In this document: positions 1 to 8,976 of the stretch, one piece after another
Numbering within the stretch: the first letter of the stretch is position 1
How the letters are laid out: each line of letters begins with the position of its first letter
Assembly: GCA_964372115.1 (NCBI GenBank)
Contig: CAYJPN010000005.1
Location: 124,001-188,000, forward strand
Length of the DNA: 64,000 bases
Direction of reading: 5' to 3'
Source of the DNA: CG2-30-36-16 sp964372115
GTDB taxonomy: Bacteria; Bacteroidota; Ignavibacteria; Ignavibacteriales; Ignavibacteriaceae
The notes under the pieces: model-generated
Database searches by the model: none
Seen by the model: the letters and a program-made list of their open reading frames with translations, nothing else
Told to the model about the DNA's origin: nothing
Position numbers and translations under genes: made by a program

Positions 1-152
1 AGTTTCATTCTGTCCCCGGAAGAATATAGGAATGATATGTTTAAAAAAGGAATCCTAGAAATCTGGCACAATTTATTCCAACATTCCCCTATTCCCCCGC
101 CGAAGACGGTATTCCTAACAGTTTAGCAATTTAACCATTTAACAATGACACA

Positions 153-184
153 ATTATATGACAACCGTATGACGATTATATGAC
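153..184. repeat. Short 11-bp-phased direct repeats downstream of dinB
   Basis: TATGAC occurs three times, at 157-162, 168-173 and 179-184, with an exact 11-bp period. The first and last copies sit inside a perfect 10-bp repeat, ATTATATGAC, at 153-162 and 175-184. The array lies just beyond the 3' end of dinB. Phasing near one helical turn could suit protein binding, but three copies in AT-rich sequence may be chance. Nothing else is recognisable in bases 1-192. Confidence 0.4.
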
Positions 185-192
185 TTCTCATT

Positions 193-1332
193 CTACACTC
201 CCATCCTAATAATCTTATAATCATACTTCCCTCTCAACTGGTTTACGGCGCTGAAAAGTTTTTTTCGTTTGGCGGCTTCGTCTTCAAACAATAATTCCTG
301 CTCGGCGAATGAATTTAATTTGCTAACGCCTACACCGATAAGCCGCACTGCAATGCGCCGTGTATTTGCTTTCTGCATTATGTCCCATGCAGTATCAAAA
401 ACAACTCTGTCGTCGTCCGTCGGTTTAATTGTTTTTGCGCGCATTAATGTTTGGAAATCGGAGTAGCGCAGTTTAATGTTTATTGTTGCAGCCTGAAAGT
501 TGTAATCCCGCAAAGTCTGGCACACCCTGCCGGCAAGTTCGAACAAAACAGATTTTAATTTTTCTTTACTTGTAACATCTTCATCAAAAGTAGTTTCCTT
601 CGAAATACTTTTTTGTCCGTGTTCAACGGTAAGGTATTCTGTTCCCTCGCCGTGCGCTTTGTGCCATAAAGCCGTGCCGAACTTTCCGTAAGCCGCCGAA
701 AAATAATCGGAGGGTAATTTTGTAATATCGCCAATTTTGTAAATTCCTTTGCTGTTCAAATCGCGCAGCATAACTTTTCCCACACCGGGAATCGTTTCAA
801 CCGGCATTGGCTCTAAAAATTCTTTTGCCATACCGGGAATAATGTATGTTATTCCTCGCGGCTTCATACAATCGGAGCCTATTTTTGCAAGCGTTTTGTT
901 GCTGCCAATCCCGATTGAACACGGCAGCCCGGTTTTAACCGCAATTTCATTTTGAAGAAAAGATGCGAATGAAAACAATGAACCATAAATTTTTTCGCAC
1001 CCGGTAAAGTCCATATAACACTCGTCAATTGATGCCTGCTCAACTACCGGGGCGTATTGTTCTAAAATATTTTTTACCGAGTGAGAATAACGCACGTACT
1101 CTTTGTGATGCCCATGCAAATAAACTCCGTAGGGACAAAGTTTAAACGCCGCGCGTATAGGCATGCCGGAATGTAACCCATAGCTGCGCGCTTCGTAAGA
1201 ACAAGCCGCAACCACTCCCCTGCCTTGCGGGTCGCCACCAACAACAACCGGTTTGCCTTCCAGCGAAGGATCGAGCAGCCGCTCCACCGAAACAAAAAAC
1301 GCATCAAGATCGAGATGAAATATTGTGGACAT
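193..1332 (-). CDS. dinB: DNA polymerase IV (Y-family translesion polymerase)
   Basis: Error-prone lesion-bypass polymerase, 379 aa, close to the usual DinB length. The N-terminus has the catalytic FHLDLDAFFVSVE motif, and the second metal-binding acidic pair is in SIDECYMDFTG near residue 105. A helix-hairpin-helix thumb segment (ETIPGVGKVMLRDL) and a little-finger domain follow. Near the C-terminus QELLF matches a sliding-clamp-binding peptide. The start is ATG at 1332. It is separated from the upstream DUF72 gene by 167 bp holding a palindromic repeat and a hairpin, so it is probably transcribed on its own. Its position near lexA suggests SOS control, but I see no copy of the lexA-proximal palindrome in front of it. 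Confidence 0.96.
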   Translation of the reverse strand: MSTIFHLDLDAFFVSVERLLDPSLEGKPVVVGGDPQGRGVVAACSYEARSYGLHSGMPIRAAFKLCPYGVYLHGHHKEYVRYSHSVKNILEQYAPVVEQASIDECYMDFTGCEKIYGSLFSFASFLQNEIAVKTGLPCSIGIGSNKTLAKIGSDCMKPRGITYIIPGMAKEFLEPMPVETIPGVGKVMLRDLNSKGIYKIGDITKLPSDYFSAAYGKFGTALWHKAHGEGTEYLTVEHGQKSISKETTFDEDVTSKEKLKSVLFELAGRVCQTLRDYNFQAATINIKLRYSDFQTLMRAKTIKPTDDDRVVFDTAWDIMQKANTRRIAVRLIGVGVSKLNSFAEQELLFEDEAAKRKKLFSAVNQLRGKYDYKIIRMGV

Positions 1333-1379
1333 GGTTATTTAAAATTCATTTTAATTAATTACATCTTCCGGTATGCAGC

Positions 1380-1464
1380 AACCTCACCCTTTATCCCTCT
1401 CCTTGGAAAGGAGAGGGACTGCAGTTCCCCTCTCCTTTTTAAGGAGAGGGGTAGGGGTGAGGTT
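1380..1464. repeat. Nested palindromic (REP/MITE-like) repeat
   Basis: An 85-bp element with strong symmetry. The outer arms are AACCTCACCC (1380-1389) and GGGTGAGGTT (1455-1464). Inside are two hairpins: CCCTCTCCTT (1395-1404) with AAGGAGAGGG (1408-1417), and CCCCTCTCCTT (1427-1437) with AAGGAGAGGGG (1441-1451). CTGCAG (1419-1424) lies between them. This design is typical of dispersed REP- or MITE-like intergenic repeats. Only one copy is in the window, so repetition in the genome is inferred. Confidence 0.7.
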
Positions 1465-1472
1465 TTATTTCA

Positions 1473-1494
1473 GCACCGTCGTTTACGGCGGTGC
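1473..1494 (-). terminator. Strong hairpin after the DUF72 gene
   Basis: GCACCGTCG (1473-1481) and CGGCGGTGC (1486-1494) form a 9-bp stem with one G-U pair and a TTTA loop. It lies 5 bp beyond the stop codon of the DUF72 gene. In the minus direction it is not followed by a clear U-tract, so it may be a Rho-dependent or RNA-stabilising 3' hairpin rather than a classical intrinsic terminator. Confidence 0.45.
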
Positions 1495-1499
1495 GGCAT

Positions 1500-2408
1500 T
1501 TACATATTAATCCCCGCCAAACGCGGGTATGCTTTAACAATTGTTTCAGGCATGTGCACTTTTGTTTTTTCTTCAAGCAGATGAATCAACTCAAACGCAT
1601 TTGCTACGGCATCGCCGGCAGGGTGGTTATTCATAATTACAAAAACTTCTTTTGCTTTTTCCTGCATCGATTTTATTTTCTGCTCAATATCAAGCAATTC
1701 GCCGGGTGAGTATAAATATTTGTACCGTTCGCTCTGCGCTTCGTACGACTGCTCTTTGCCAAAATTGCCAAGCGACTTTTTCCACGCTTCAACATTTCTT
1801 CCGTGAAAACGAATGTACGCTTTACTGTTTGTTATTATCGGTTCAAACGGCAGCGACTGCCCAATCTGCGGTTGATCAATAGTGCAATATGTTAAATTAT
1901 TTTGGCGAAACATCTGTAACGCTTTTTCATTAAGCCACGACTTATGCCGCACCTCAACAAAACGATTGTAATTTTGAAACATATCACTAAGCCGTCTTAC
2001 ATATTCTGCCGATGCGGAATCAAATGAAAAAGAATATGGAAATTGAATAAGCACACCACCGAGGCGTTCGGCTTTGGAAAGTATTTGAAGGTTGTGGTTT
2101 ACTGCTTTTAATTTTTGTTCGTCATAATTCCGTTTATGCGTAAAATCCTGATGAAGTTTTACCGTAAAAAGAAAGTCATCGGCATCCGCTGTTTTTTTTA
2201 TCCAGCCTTCTACAATGCGGGGACTCAAGTAAGCATAATACGTCGCGTTCACTTCCACACAATTAAAATAGTGTGCGTAAAATTGAAGCCAGTCGAATCC
2301 GCCGGTTTGGGTTTTAGGATAAAATGACGGAACCCAATCTTTGTAAGACCAGCCGGCTGTGCCTATGTTATATTTTAAACTGCTCATTTTATTTAAGAAT
2401 TCTGTCAT
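1500..2408 (-). CDS. DUF72 family TIM-barrel protein
   Basis: 302 aa. The family signature is clear: an N-terminal GTAGWSYKDW, then FYPKTQ, VEVNATYY near residue 53, FLFTVKLHQDFTH, a VEVRHKSW strand and YIRFHGRN. DUF72 (YecE-like) proteins adopt a TIM barrel; their biochemical role is not established. The start ATG (2406-2408) overlaps the TAA of the upstream GNAT gene, so the two are translationally coupled and are probably transcribed with lexA. Confidence 0.92.
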   Translation of the reverse strand: MTEFLNKMSSLKYNIGTAGWSYKDWVPSFYPKTQTGGFDWLQFYAHYFNCVEVNATYYAYLSPRIVEGWIKKTADADDFLFTVKLHQDFTHKRNYDEQKLKAVNHNLQILSKAERLGGVLIQFPYSFSFDSASAEYVRRLSDMFQNYNRFVEVRHKSWLNEKALQMFRQNNLTYCTIDQPQIGQSLPFEPIITNSKAYIRFHGRNVEAWKKSLGNFGKEQSYEAQSERYKYLYSPGELLDIEQKIKSMQEKAKEVFVIMNNHPAGDAVANAFELIHLLEEKTKVHMPETIVKAYPRLAGINM

Positions 2409-2971
2409 TAAATAAAATACCTCATAATCGGTCTCGACTTTGACCGCCGTTCAACTTCAATAAACCCGGCTTTAATAAATGATGCCGGTATTCCAGTCCA
2501 GACGAATGCCGCTGGAATATTATCCGAATACGGTTCAGTCGGATATGCTTCAATAATTTTAGCGCCTTTTTCTTTGCAGTATTTTATTACTCCCTTTAAC
2601 AGTTCGGTAGATAATCCCTGCCGTCTATATTCTTTGGCGATAAAAAAGCATGACACAGACCAAACAGGCTTATCATCAATAGGTTTTAGAACCCGTGATT
2701 TATCAAGCCGCACAAATACCGTACGCGGCGCAACGGAACACCAGCCAACCGGCTTGTCTTCGTAAAAGGCTATTACCCCGATATCCTTTCCGGAATCAAC
2801 TATACTTTTCATATTGTTTTTATTTCCCGCGCCCTTATTTTTTTCAAACTCGGATCGGGAAATACGCCACGACATGCACCAGCATCCACCGCACGCGCCC
2901 CGCTCTCCCAGAAGCTGCTCAAAGTTATGCCAGGTTTTTTTTGTTAATTCATTGAATATCAATTTTTTCAT
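2408..2971 (-). CDS. GNAT family N-acetyltransferase
   Basis: 187 aa from the chosen ATG. The acetyl-CoA-binding motif A is visible as FFIAKEYRRQGLSTELL, matching the (R/Q)xxGx(G/A) pyrophosphate loop. The N-terminus carries a cysteine-rich CGGCWC stretch seen in a subfamily of small GNATs. The substrate is unknown. A TTG codon at 2986 would overlap the lexA stop by three bases and give MKDII; the ATG at 2971 has a purine-rich upstream stretch and is preferred. It sits between lexA and the DUF72 gene with overlapping junctions. Confidence 0.85.
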   Translation of the reverse strand: MKKLIFNELTKKTWHNFEQLLGERGACGGCWCMSWRISRSEFEKNKGAGNKNNMKSIVDSGKDIGVIAFYEDKPVGWCSVAPRTVFVRLDKSRVLKPIDDKPVWSVSCFFIAKEYRRQGLSTELLKGVIKYCKEKGAKIIEAYPTEPYSDNIPAAFVWTGIPASFIKAGFIEVERRSKSRPIMRYFI

Positions 2972-2982
2972 TATTATATCTT

Positions 2983-3606
2983 TCAAACTGCTTTTTTATC
3001 CATACTGCGGTAAATACCTACTACAATTCCGACAACCTTAAAATTTGAATATTTTTTATCTATTACTATCGGCTTAAATTCAGGGTTTTCAGAAACAAGT
3101 TCAATCTTGTCCGTCTTTTTATAAAACCGTTTTACAACCGCGGCATCTTCAAGTATTGCAACAACTATTTGTCCGTTTTTTGGTTGAAGATTCGGGTTAA
3201 CAATAACTATGTCTCCGCTGAATATATATGCATCCTTCAAACTATCGCCTTTTACGCGCAGCAAAAACGAATCCTTCGGCATGTAGGCAATCGAAGGTAA
3301 TTCAATAGTATCGATAGCGTCCGGATAAATTGTAAGCGGATTACCGGCAGCAACTTCACCAATAATTGGTCGTGGAATAAAAAACTTGTCGGAAAGCGTA
3401 AGCTCTATTCCGCGTGAGAGTTTTGGGTTACGTTTTATAAATCCTTTTTTTTCTATAGCGCCAAGATGCTGCTGTACGGTTGCCCTGTTTTGATAACCGA
3501 AAAACTCCGCAATTTCGGCAAGCGTCGGCGGCATTCCTCTTCCGGTAACCCGGTCTATTAAAAAGTTAAGGATATTTTTTTGAATTTCGGTTAATTCTTT
3601 TTTCAT
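2983..3606 (-). CDS. lexA: LexA repressor
   Basis: SOS regulator, 207 aa from the chosen ATG, close to the E. coli length. Residues 1-70 form the winged helix-turn-helix (TLAEIAEFFGYQNRATVQQH). The C-terminal S24 autoprotease domain has the cleavage site A87-G88 (EVAAGNP), catalytic Ser122 (VKGDSLKD) and Lys159 (AAVVKRF). GDSL replaces the more usual GDSM. An upstream in-frame extension to 3663 is possible, but the N-terminal LexA fold begins at this ATG. An alternative ATG 12 bp upstream (MVII) also exists. A near-perfect palindrome 7 bp upstream is a likely autoregulatory operator. Confidence 0.95.
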   Translation of the reverse strand: MKKELTEIQKNILNFLIDRVTGRGMPPTLAEIAEFFGYQNRATVQQHLGAIEKKGFIKRNPKLSRGIELTLSDKFFIPRPIIGEVAAGNPLTIYPDAIDTIELPSIAYMPKDSFLLRVKGDSLKDAYIFSGDIVIVNPNLQPKNGQIVVAILEDAAVVKRFYKKTDKIELVSENPEFKPIVIDKKYSNFKVVGIVVGIYRSMDKKAV

Positions 3607-3613
3607 AATAATT

Positions 3614-3631
3614 ACCATACATTTGTATGGT
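3614..3631 (-). promoter_or_regulatory. Candidate LexA operator (SOS box)
   Basis: ACCATACA (3614-3621) and TGTATGGT (3624-3631) form a perfect 8-bp inverted repeat with a 2-bp spacer, 7 bp upstream of the lexA ATG. LexA genes are generally autoregulated through palindromes at this location. The sequence differs from the E. coli and Bacillus boxes, as expected for a distant phylum. It may overlap the ribosome-binding region. Confidence 0.6.
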
Positions 3632-3832
3632 GTTAAAATAAAAAAGCTTAAAAAGAATGTCAAGGGAAGAGATGATGAATGAGGACTAAAACTTTAAAAG
3701 AAAATACGGAATGAAGTTATAACGCTATGAATAAAATCCATTATTCAGATTGAGGGGAATACTAATTTTAAATGACAATGGAAATCATACCGATTACACG
3801 AAGCATTATAAAATCGGTAATAAATAAATACT

Positions 3833-6800
3833 TTATCTCATGGCAAATATTTTATCGAGCGAATCGATCATTTTTTCACGGAAAATCGGTTTTGATATAA
3901 AATCGCTAAAACCTGTTGCAATAAATTTTTCCTTATCACCCGGTAAAACGTAAGCAGTTACCGCAACTATTGGAATATTCTGATAAGCGGGCATTTTTCT
4001 TACTATTTTTAATGCATCTAAACCGTTGTATTCACCCTGAAGATTAATATCCATAACAATAAAATCAAAGTTGTGGCTGTCGAGCAAAGGCAAGGCATCT
4101 TCAAAACTTACAGCAAATTTTATATCCTTAAGTTCTTTCATCTGAACTTTGAATAATATTTGTGAGTCAACCTGGTCTTCTATGTAGAGACATTTAAGTT
4201 CAGAGAGAACCAATTCCCGTTTTTGCGGGACATAGTTATCAGCAGAAAATGACAGAGGTTGGGGCTCCGGATCGGATTTTGTTTTTAGAGTTGATTCCGG
4301 ATGCTTCATCCCTTCATCTTTAATTTCCTTAGAAGATGCTGAAGGAACAGGTTTTTCGTTGGGTTGATTAAAAAATGGCGGCTCATCTATGCGCGAGTTT
4401 TCTTTGCCAGTTTCAATAAAGTTATTTTCTTCGGATTTGTGAGGTTCGCCCACCAATGGTTTATGTTCTTTGAATACTACTCCGGGTTCGGGTTGAATTT
4501 CAGGTTGATTAAATATTTCGGGTTCGTGATGAGTGACCGGCTGGTTATAGATTTCTTGCGCTGCTTCTATTTTGGAATCGGTTTTATCGAGTTTGGCTTC
4601 TATTTTTTTCCCCAGATCAATGTTTAACGGAAAGACGAAACCACAGTCACGTTTTTTAGCATCATTTAAGAATATTTCAAAATTCCCGTTTAGCAATTTT
4701 AATAATGACTTGGCAAGACGCTGTGTTAATTTTGATATTCCAAAATCTTTTCTTGCAGTAGTTTCTTCTTCAGAAAATAGTTGTGTTAACTGGTCGATTA
4801 AATAAGCAGAACTAACATTGTAACCGTCTTTAATACTTACAATGAACGAATCATCTTGGTAAGAATAGGCGCTGAAATATATTTTTCGTTCTTTCGAAAG
4901 CCTTGTTACTATACGAACAATTTGTGACAATAAACTAACAAATTTTTGCTGGTCGGAGTAAAATGATAACGAGGCTGATATTTTTCCATAAGTAAATTCG
5001 ACATCTCTAATAGATGATAAATCTTCCAATTCATGACTTAAACTATCTAACACTGTTGTTATCGAAGTTTCAGCTTTTTTTATTTCAATATCGTTACGTT
5101 CAATAGAGGCTAACTCCATTACAGAATTCATTGTGTTGAGAAGGTTAAGCCGGTTCTGGTTTATTATATCGGCAGCTTCTTTTTGGTCGGGTGAAAGATC
5201 TTCAATTCCTTCGGTTAACTCCTGAACGAAACCGAGAATAACATTTATAGGAGTTAAAAGTTCGTGAAATGTGCTTGACAAAAACGCGGCATTATTTTGC
5301 GCGCCAATAGTATTGGTTTTTTGTTCAACCGGTTTTTCAACTATTACCTCTTTTACTTGCGCAGCCATCTTTTCAGGTTTCACAAGAATATTAAATGAAT
5401 CAACCTCACCTTTATAATCTAAAACAGGGGTAGCAATCAGTTCCACATTAATTATACCGTTGTCCTTTTTTTTCATTACCGACGATATAGAAATGGGTTC
5501 TTTTAACTGAGATTTAAAAATGGCGCTATTTATCGTACCGCGTTCGCTATCAGTAAAAAAAGAAGCAAATGAAGAGTTATTAAAATCAGTCTTGGAGTAG
5601 CCTAAAATTTTTACCGCTTGAATATTTTGATATTGAATGAATCCGGCGCCATCTGTAACAAATTGAACGTCGCTTAAATTTTCGAAAGATGCTTTAAACA
5701 ACTGAGATTTTTTTTCGAGTTCAAGATGCTCGGTAATATTTCTAATTGTATTAAAATGGGCATCCTTATTTTGATATTTGAAACTTATTTTACTGATCTC
5801 TACAAAAATTGAGGAACTGTCTTTTTTCCGGTGTTTGTATGGACCGCTGAACTTACCTTCTTTAATTTTAGTATTGGAGGAATCGAGAAGTGTTTGAATA
5901 TCCTCCGGAGTATATAGGTCAGTCAAATCCATTTGAAGGAATTCGTCTCTATTATAACCATAAAGACTAAGCGCCGCATTATTAGCTTCAAGAAAACGAA
6001 GGTTGTCTTTATCGTATATATAAATAGGTTCAGGGTTATTTTGAATTAATACTTCAAACATTCTGCCTCTTCCGGTAATTAGTTGTTCGAGATCAACGGT
6101 AGCATTTTTATCTTCAATAAAAAATGAATATCCGATTAATATATTTTCCTCCGAAAATAACCTATCTATATTAATTTGCAAGCCGTTAAAATTCCGATCG
6201 CCGATTTTTATCTGCTCACTTGTATCTAAAAGATTATTTTCGCCACCCGAAATAAAAAAATCTCTAACCGCAGATGCAATTTTTCCGGGAAATAATTCTT
6301 CAATTTGTTTATCAACAAATTTAAACTCTGTGGCGGCGAACATTTTTTTTAAATCAGAGGATGTATTTTTTATTACTCCTTGAGTATCGGTAAACACAAA
6401 TAAACCGGGAAAATATTTTGCTGAGTCTTCAAATGAATCGAATAAACTCGGTTTATTTCGACCAAAAATATCATCCGATTTTTGAGCAATTCCTAAAACA
6501 GCAACTACTTTATTTTCCGTGTCCGATAATGGAATTTCAATGGTCTGATAGTTTTCGTCAGATGGTATCCCTTTTACAGGAATACCCTGAAGGATGACAC
6601 AATTTAACGACTGGCTTATATACTCGTCGATAGAATTTCGAATACTAACAAGATACTGTGCAATAAAATTGTTTTCGTTTTTCCCCTCTATCTGTGTTGT
6701 TTTTAGACCAAGGCTCCTAGAAAACTTACTATTAATAATAATATAATTACCTTTCGAATCCTTCACCCAAAAGTATTCTTCCAGCGTATCAATTTCTTTT

Positions 6801-7297
6801 CTAATTTTTTCTTTCCCGATAAAAGTAAACGGGTAAAGAGATCTTATATCTTCGAATATCTCTAATATTTTTGGATTTTTTATTACTTCCTTAACATCGG
6901 TAGATAATCCCTGTATTTTTGTAATTCCCCTAAGCTTTATTCTATTTTCTCTCATCTTAAATGAACAAAAAACAAAATGGTCAGGTCCTTCGCGGTAGGA
7001 ATTTAATGTGAGTTCGCAGTCTATTTCATCACCGCTGCTTAGTAAAAATTGAATTTCACGGACAATCGGTTTTTTTGCTTCATTTAAATCATGAAACAAC
7101 GGGGCAATTTTATCCACCGAGGCTTCATCGATTAAATCAAAGAAGTTTCCACCATCCTGCTCGAGCGAAAATAATATTTTTGCAACTTCGTTGGAAGATA
7201 ATATATTCCCCGATTCATCCATCACAATAAATGGATGTTTTATGCTTTCGTTCAGCGCGTCAAGCAGATAGCGATTTATTTTATAATCTGTATTCAA
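3833..7297 (-). CDS. Multi-PAS hybrid sensor kinase with receiver domain
   Basis: 1154 aa, probably cytoplasmic (no clear membrane segment). About five PAS-like modules span roughly residues 15-110, 170-280, 290-395, 415-530 and 540-640. A HisKA domain follows near 675-740 with an intact H-box, STFHELLTPINVILGF. The ATPase region (about 750-900) is degenerate: no N-box asparagine, KDGYNV in place of DxGxG, and only a remnant FGIS. A Pro/Glu-rich linker leads to a good receiver domain (1035-1154): acidic IED, phospho-acceptor in FIVMDINLQG, TAY and KP. The start appears to be TTG, 6 bp after the FN3 lipoprotein gene. Context suggests it senses a signal for the exopolysaccharide locus; kinase activity is doubtful. 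Confidence 0.88.
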   Translation of the reverse strand: MNTDYKINRYLLDALNESIKHPFIVMDESGNILSSNEVAKILFSLEQDGGNFFDLIDEASVDKIAPLFHDLNEAKKPIVREIQFLLSSGDEIDCELTLNSYREGPDHFVFCSFKMRENRIKLRGITKIQGLSTDVKEVIKNPKILEIFEDIRSLYPFTFIGKEKIRKEIDTLEEYFWVKDSKGNYIIINSKFSRSLGLKTTQIEGKNENNFIAQYLVSIRNSIDEYISQSLNCVILQGIPVKGIPSDENYQTIEIPLSDTENKVVAVLGIAQKSDDIFGRNKPSLFDSFEDSAKYFPGLFVFTDTQGVIKNTSSDLKKMFAATEFKFVDKQIEELFPGKIASAVRDFFISGGENNLLDTSEQIKIGDRNFNGLQINIDRLFSEENILIGYSFFIEDKNATVDLEQLITGRGRMFEVLIQNNPEPIYIYDKDNLRFLEANNAALSLYGYNRDEFLQMDLTDLYTPEDIQTLLDSSNTKIKEGKFSGPYKHRKKDSSSIFVEISKISFKYQNKDAHFNTIRNITEHLELEKKSQLFKASFENLSDVQFVTDGAGFIQYQNIQAVKILGYSKTDFNNSSFASFFTDSERGTINSAIFKSQLKEPISISSVMKKKDNGIINVELIATPVLDYKGEVDSFNILVKPEKMAAQVKEVIVEKPVEQKTNTIGAQNNAAFLSSTFHELLTPINVILGFVQELTEGIEDLSPDQKEAADIINQNRLNLLNTMNSVMELASIERNDIEIKKAETSITTVLDSLSHELEDLSSIRDVEFTYGKISASLSFYSDQQKFVSLLSQIVRIVTRLSKERKIYFSAYSYQDDSFIVSIKDGYNVSSAYLIDQLTQLFSEEETTARKDFGISKLTQRLAKSLLKLLNGNFEIFLNDAKKRDCGFVFPLNIDLGKKIEAKLDKTDSKIEAAQEIYNQPVTHHEPEIFNQPEIQPEPGVVFKEHKPLVGEPHKSEENNFIETGKENSRIDEPPFFNQPNEKPVPSASSKEIKDEGMKHPESTLKTKSDPEPQPLSFSADNYVPQKRELVLSELKCLYIEDQVDSQILFKVQMKELKDIKFAVSFEDALPLLDSHNFDFIVMDINLQGEYNGLDALKIVRKMPAYQNIPIVAVTAYVLPGDKEKFIATGFSDFISKPIFREKMIDSLDKIFAMR

Positions 7298-7303
7298 AAT
7301 AAA

Positions 7304-8872
7304 CTATTTGCAAATATCGGTATTGGTTATTGTAAATTCATTTGACGATGGTGAACTCGTGTAACCATCAGAAGCCTTTATTCGGTATACATAAGTTTTT
7401 TGGCATTCAGTAGTTAAATCCTGGTAGATATGGATTGTGCCATCGACTTCTCCAATTTGTGTAAAAGTTCCACCATCAGTTACATTTTTTCTTTCAATTA
7501 AAAATTTTGTAATTAAACCGCTGCCGTAAGACCACCGCAGATCCATTATCCCCGTCCCGAGATAATACGAAACTGAAAGTGCAGTAGGCGCAGTAGGCGG
7601 GATCAGTATTGAATAAATTGTTTTTTCAATTGAATAAGGAGAATAATTGCTCGATTCAAATGTTCTAATTCTGTAATAATAAGTACGCCCCGGTTCCACA
7701 GAAGAATCATCATATAAATTTAAATTACCATCTACTGTAGCAATTACATGATAGATTCCGTTAACTTCGGTTTTTCTTTCAACTTCAAACGACGCAATAG
7801 TGGGGTCATTGTCTGTCCATTCCACTCTAATATTTTTTGATGAAGTATTTGTTAATGTAACGTTAACTGGAGCCCGAAGTAAAAACTGAGGTGTACGCGC
7901 ACATGTCTCTATTGACCACGAAGAATCAGAACTGCTGTAGGCTTTTATTCTGTAACAATAATCAGTTGCTCCAACAAGTCCATTTGCGCTGTCGGTAAAT
8001 GATGTAACATTTGTCCCTACAAATCCGACTGTAATAAAATTTGAAAAAGAAGTTCTTCTTTCAACGCCGAAATAATTCTCATTGCTGCTGTTATCACGCC
8101 ATGTTAATTTAACAAGTGAAGGTTCTAAAGCTGTAACGGAAAGGTTTGAAGGAGCCACAATGTTTGGTGATCCCCCGCTGTTATATGAATTAACAACATC
8201 AGTAAAGGCGGATTTCCCGAATTTATTTACAGATCTTATTTTATAAAAATAAACCGTGTCGGGCATCAATCCGTTGTCATTAATATTAAATACAGTTGAA
8301 GCGGGAGAAAATAGCAAGTTAAAAACACCGGCAACTCCTTCTTTACGCCAAATTTCAAAACCGGATAGCGATCTTGAAGAATCTTTCCATGATAAGTTAA
8401 GCGAAGTTGCTGACAAAGAACGAAGTTTAACAGCATAGGGTATGCTGGGCGGGGTTCTGTCTTCCGAAATAAAAATATTTTTTAAAGTATCCGATTGAGC
8501 AAAAGTACCATCTGTATCAAAATAAACTAAATAATAATTTATTCTTTTTCCAATAGCTGACTTGTCAAAAGCAATTGTTACCGTTGGTTGTCCGCTTACA
8601 AAGGGGTATGTATTAATAAATTCGCCGTCAATATATAGATGAACATAAGCGCCGGTAGTTGAGGCAGTATAAGTGTATTGCACATCCGTTCCACTATAGC
8701 TGACCGTGTCATTTGTAACAGGATAGCTTACGGTGACAAGTGCTTTTCCAGTTCCAACTGGAGTTACATTTGTGACGGTATTATTCGGGTCACTTAAAAA
8801 ATCGCCGCAACCGCTAAATATCGCAGCAATTGAAAGCGCAACGAAACAGTATAATAATTTCTTTTCCATCAT
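7304..8872 (-). CDS. Lipoprotein with fibronectin type III domains
   Basis: 522 aa. A lipoprotein signal ends in FSGC, with Cys22 as the lipidation site. After an Ig-like segment (about 45-140), roughly four FN3 modules follow, each ending in a Y-[FY]-Y-[KR]-I-[KR] strand (YFYKIRS, DYCYRIKA, YYYRIRT, YVYRIKA). No catalytic motif is seen. FN3 modules in secreted bacterial proteins commonly act as spacers or glycan-binding scaffolds. It sits in the exopolysaccharide locus 104 bp after the deacetylase-like gene and 6 bp before the hybrid kinase, so a role as an outer-membrane structural or polymer-binding partner is likely. Confidence 0.85.
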   Translation of the reverse strand: MMEKKLLYCFVALSIAAIFSGCGDFLSDPNNTVTNVTPVGTGKALVTVSYPVTNDTVSYSGTDVQYTYTASTTGAYVHLYIDGEFINTYPFVSGQPTVTIAFDKSAIGKRINYYLVYFDTDGTFAQSDTLKNIFISEDRTPPSIPYAVKLRSLSATSLNLSWKDSSRSLSGFEIWRKEGVAGVFNLLFSPASTVFNINDNGLMPDTVYFYKIRSVNKFGKSAFTDVVNSYNSGGSPNIVAPSNLSVTALEPSLVKLTWRDNSSNENYFGVERRTSFSNFITVGFVGTNVTSFTDSANGLVGATDYCYRIKAYSSSDSSWSIETCARTPQFLLRAPVNVTLTNTSSKNIRVEWTDNDPTIASFEVERKTEVNGIYHVIATVDGNLNLYDDSSVEPGRTYYYRIRTFESSNYSPYSIEKTIYSILIPPTAPTALSVSYYLGTGIMDLRWSYGSGLITKFLIERKNVTDGGTFTQIGEVDGTIHIYQDLTTECQKTYVYRIKASDGYTSSPSSNEFTITNTDICK

Positions 8873-8976
8873 TTTCTTTTAATATGTTATTGATAAGAAG
8901 ATGGATTGCCGTCTGCAGATAGCTTAAATAATTGACTTTAACGGGATCCTCTTCATCTCGATGTTATTACTATTTT

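Noticed and set aside
1225..1584. 119-codon plus-strand frame across the dinB start and the palindromic repeat
   Set aside because: It reads through the inverted repeat and antisense dinB, with no ribosome site or motif.
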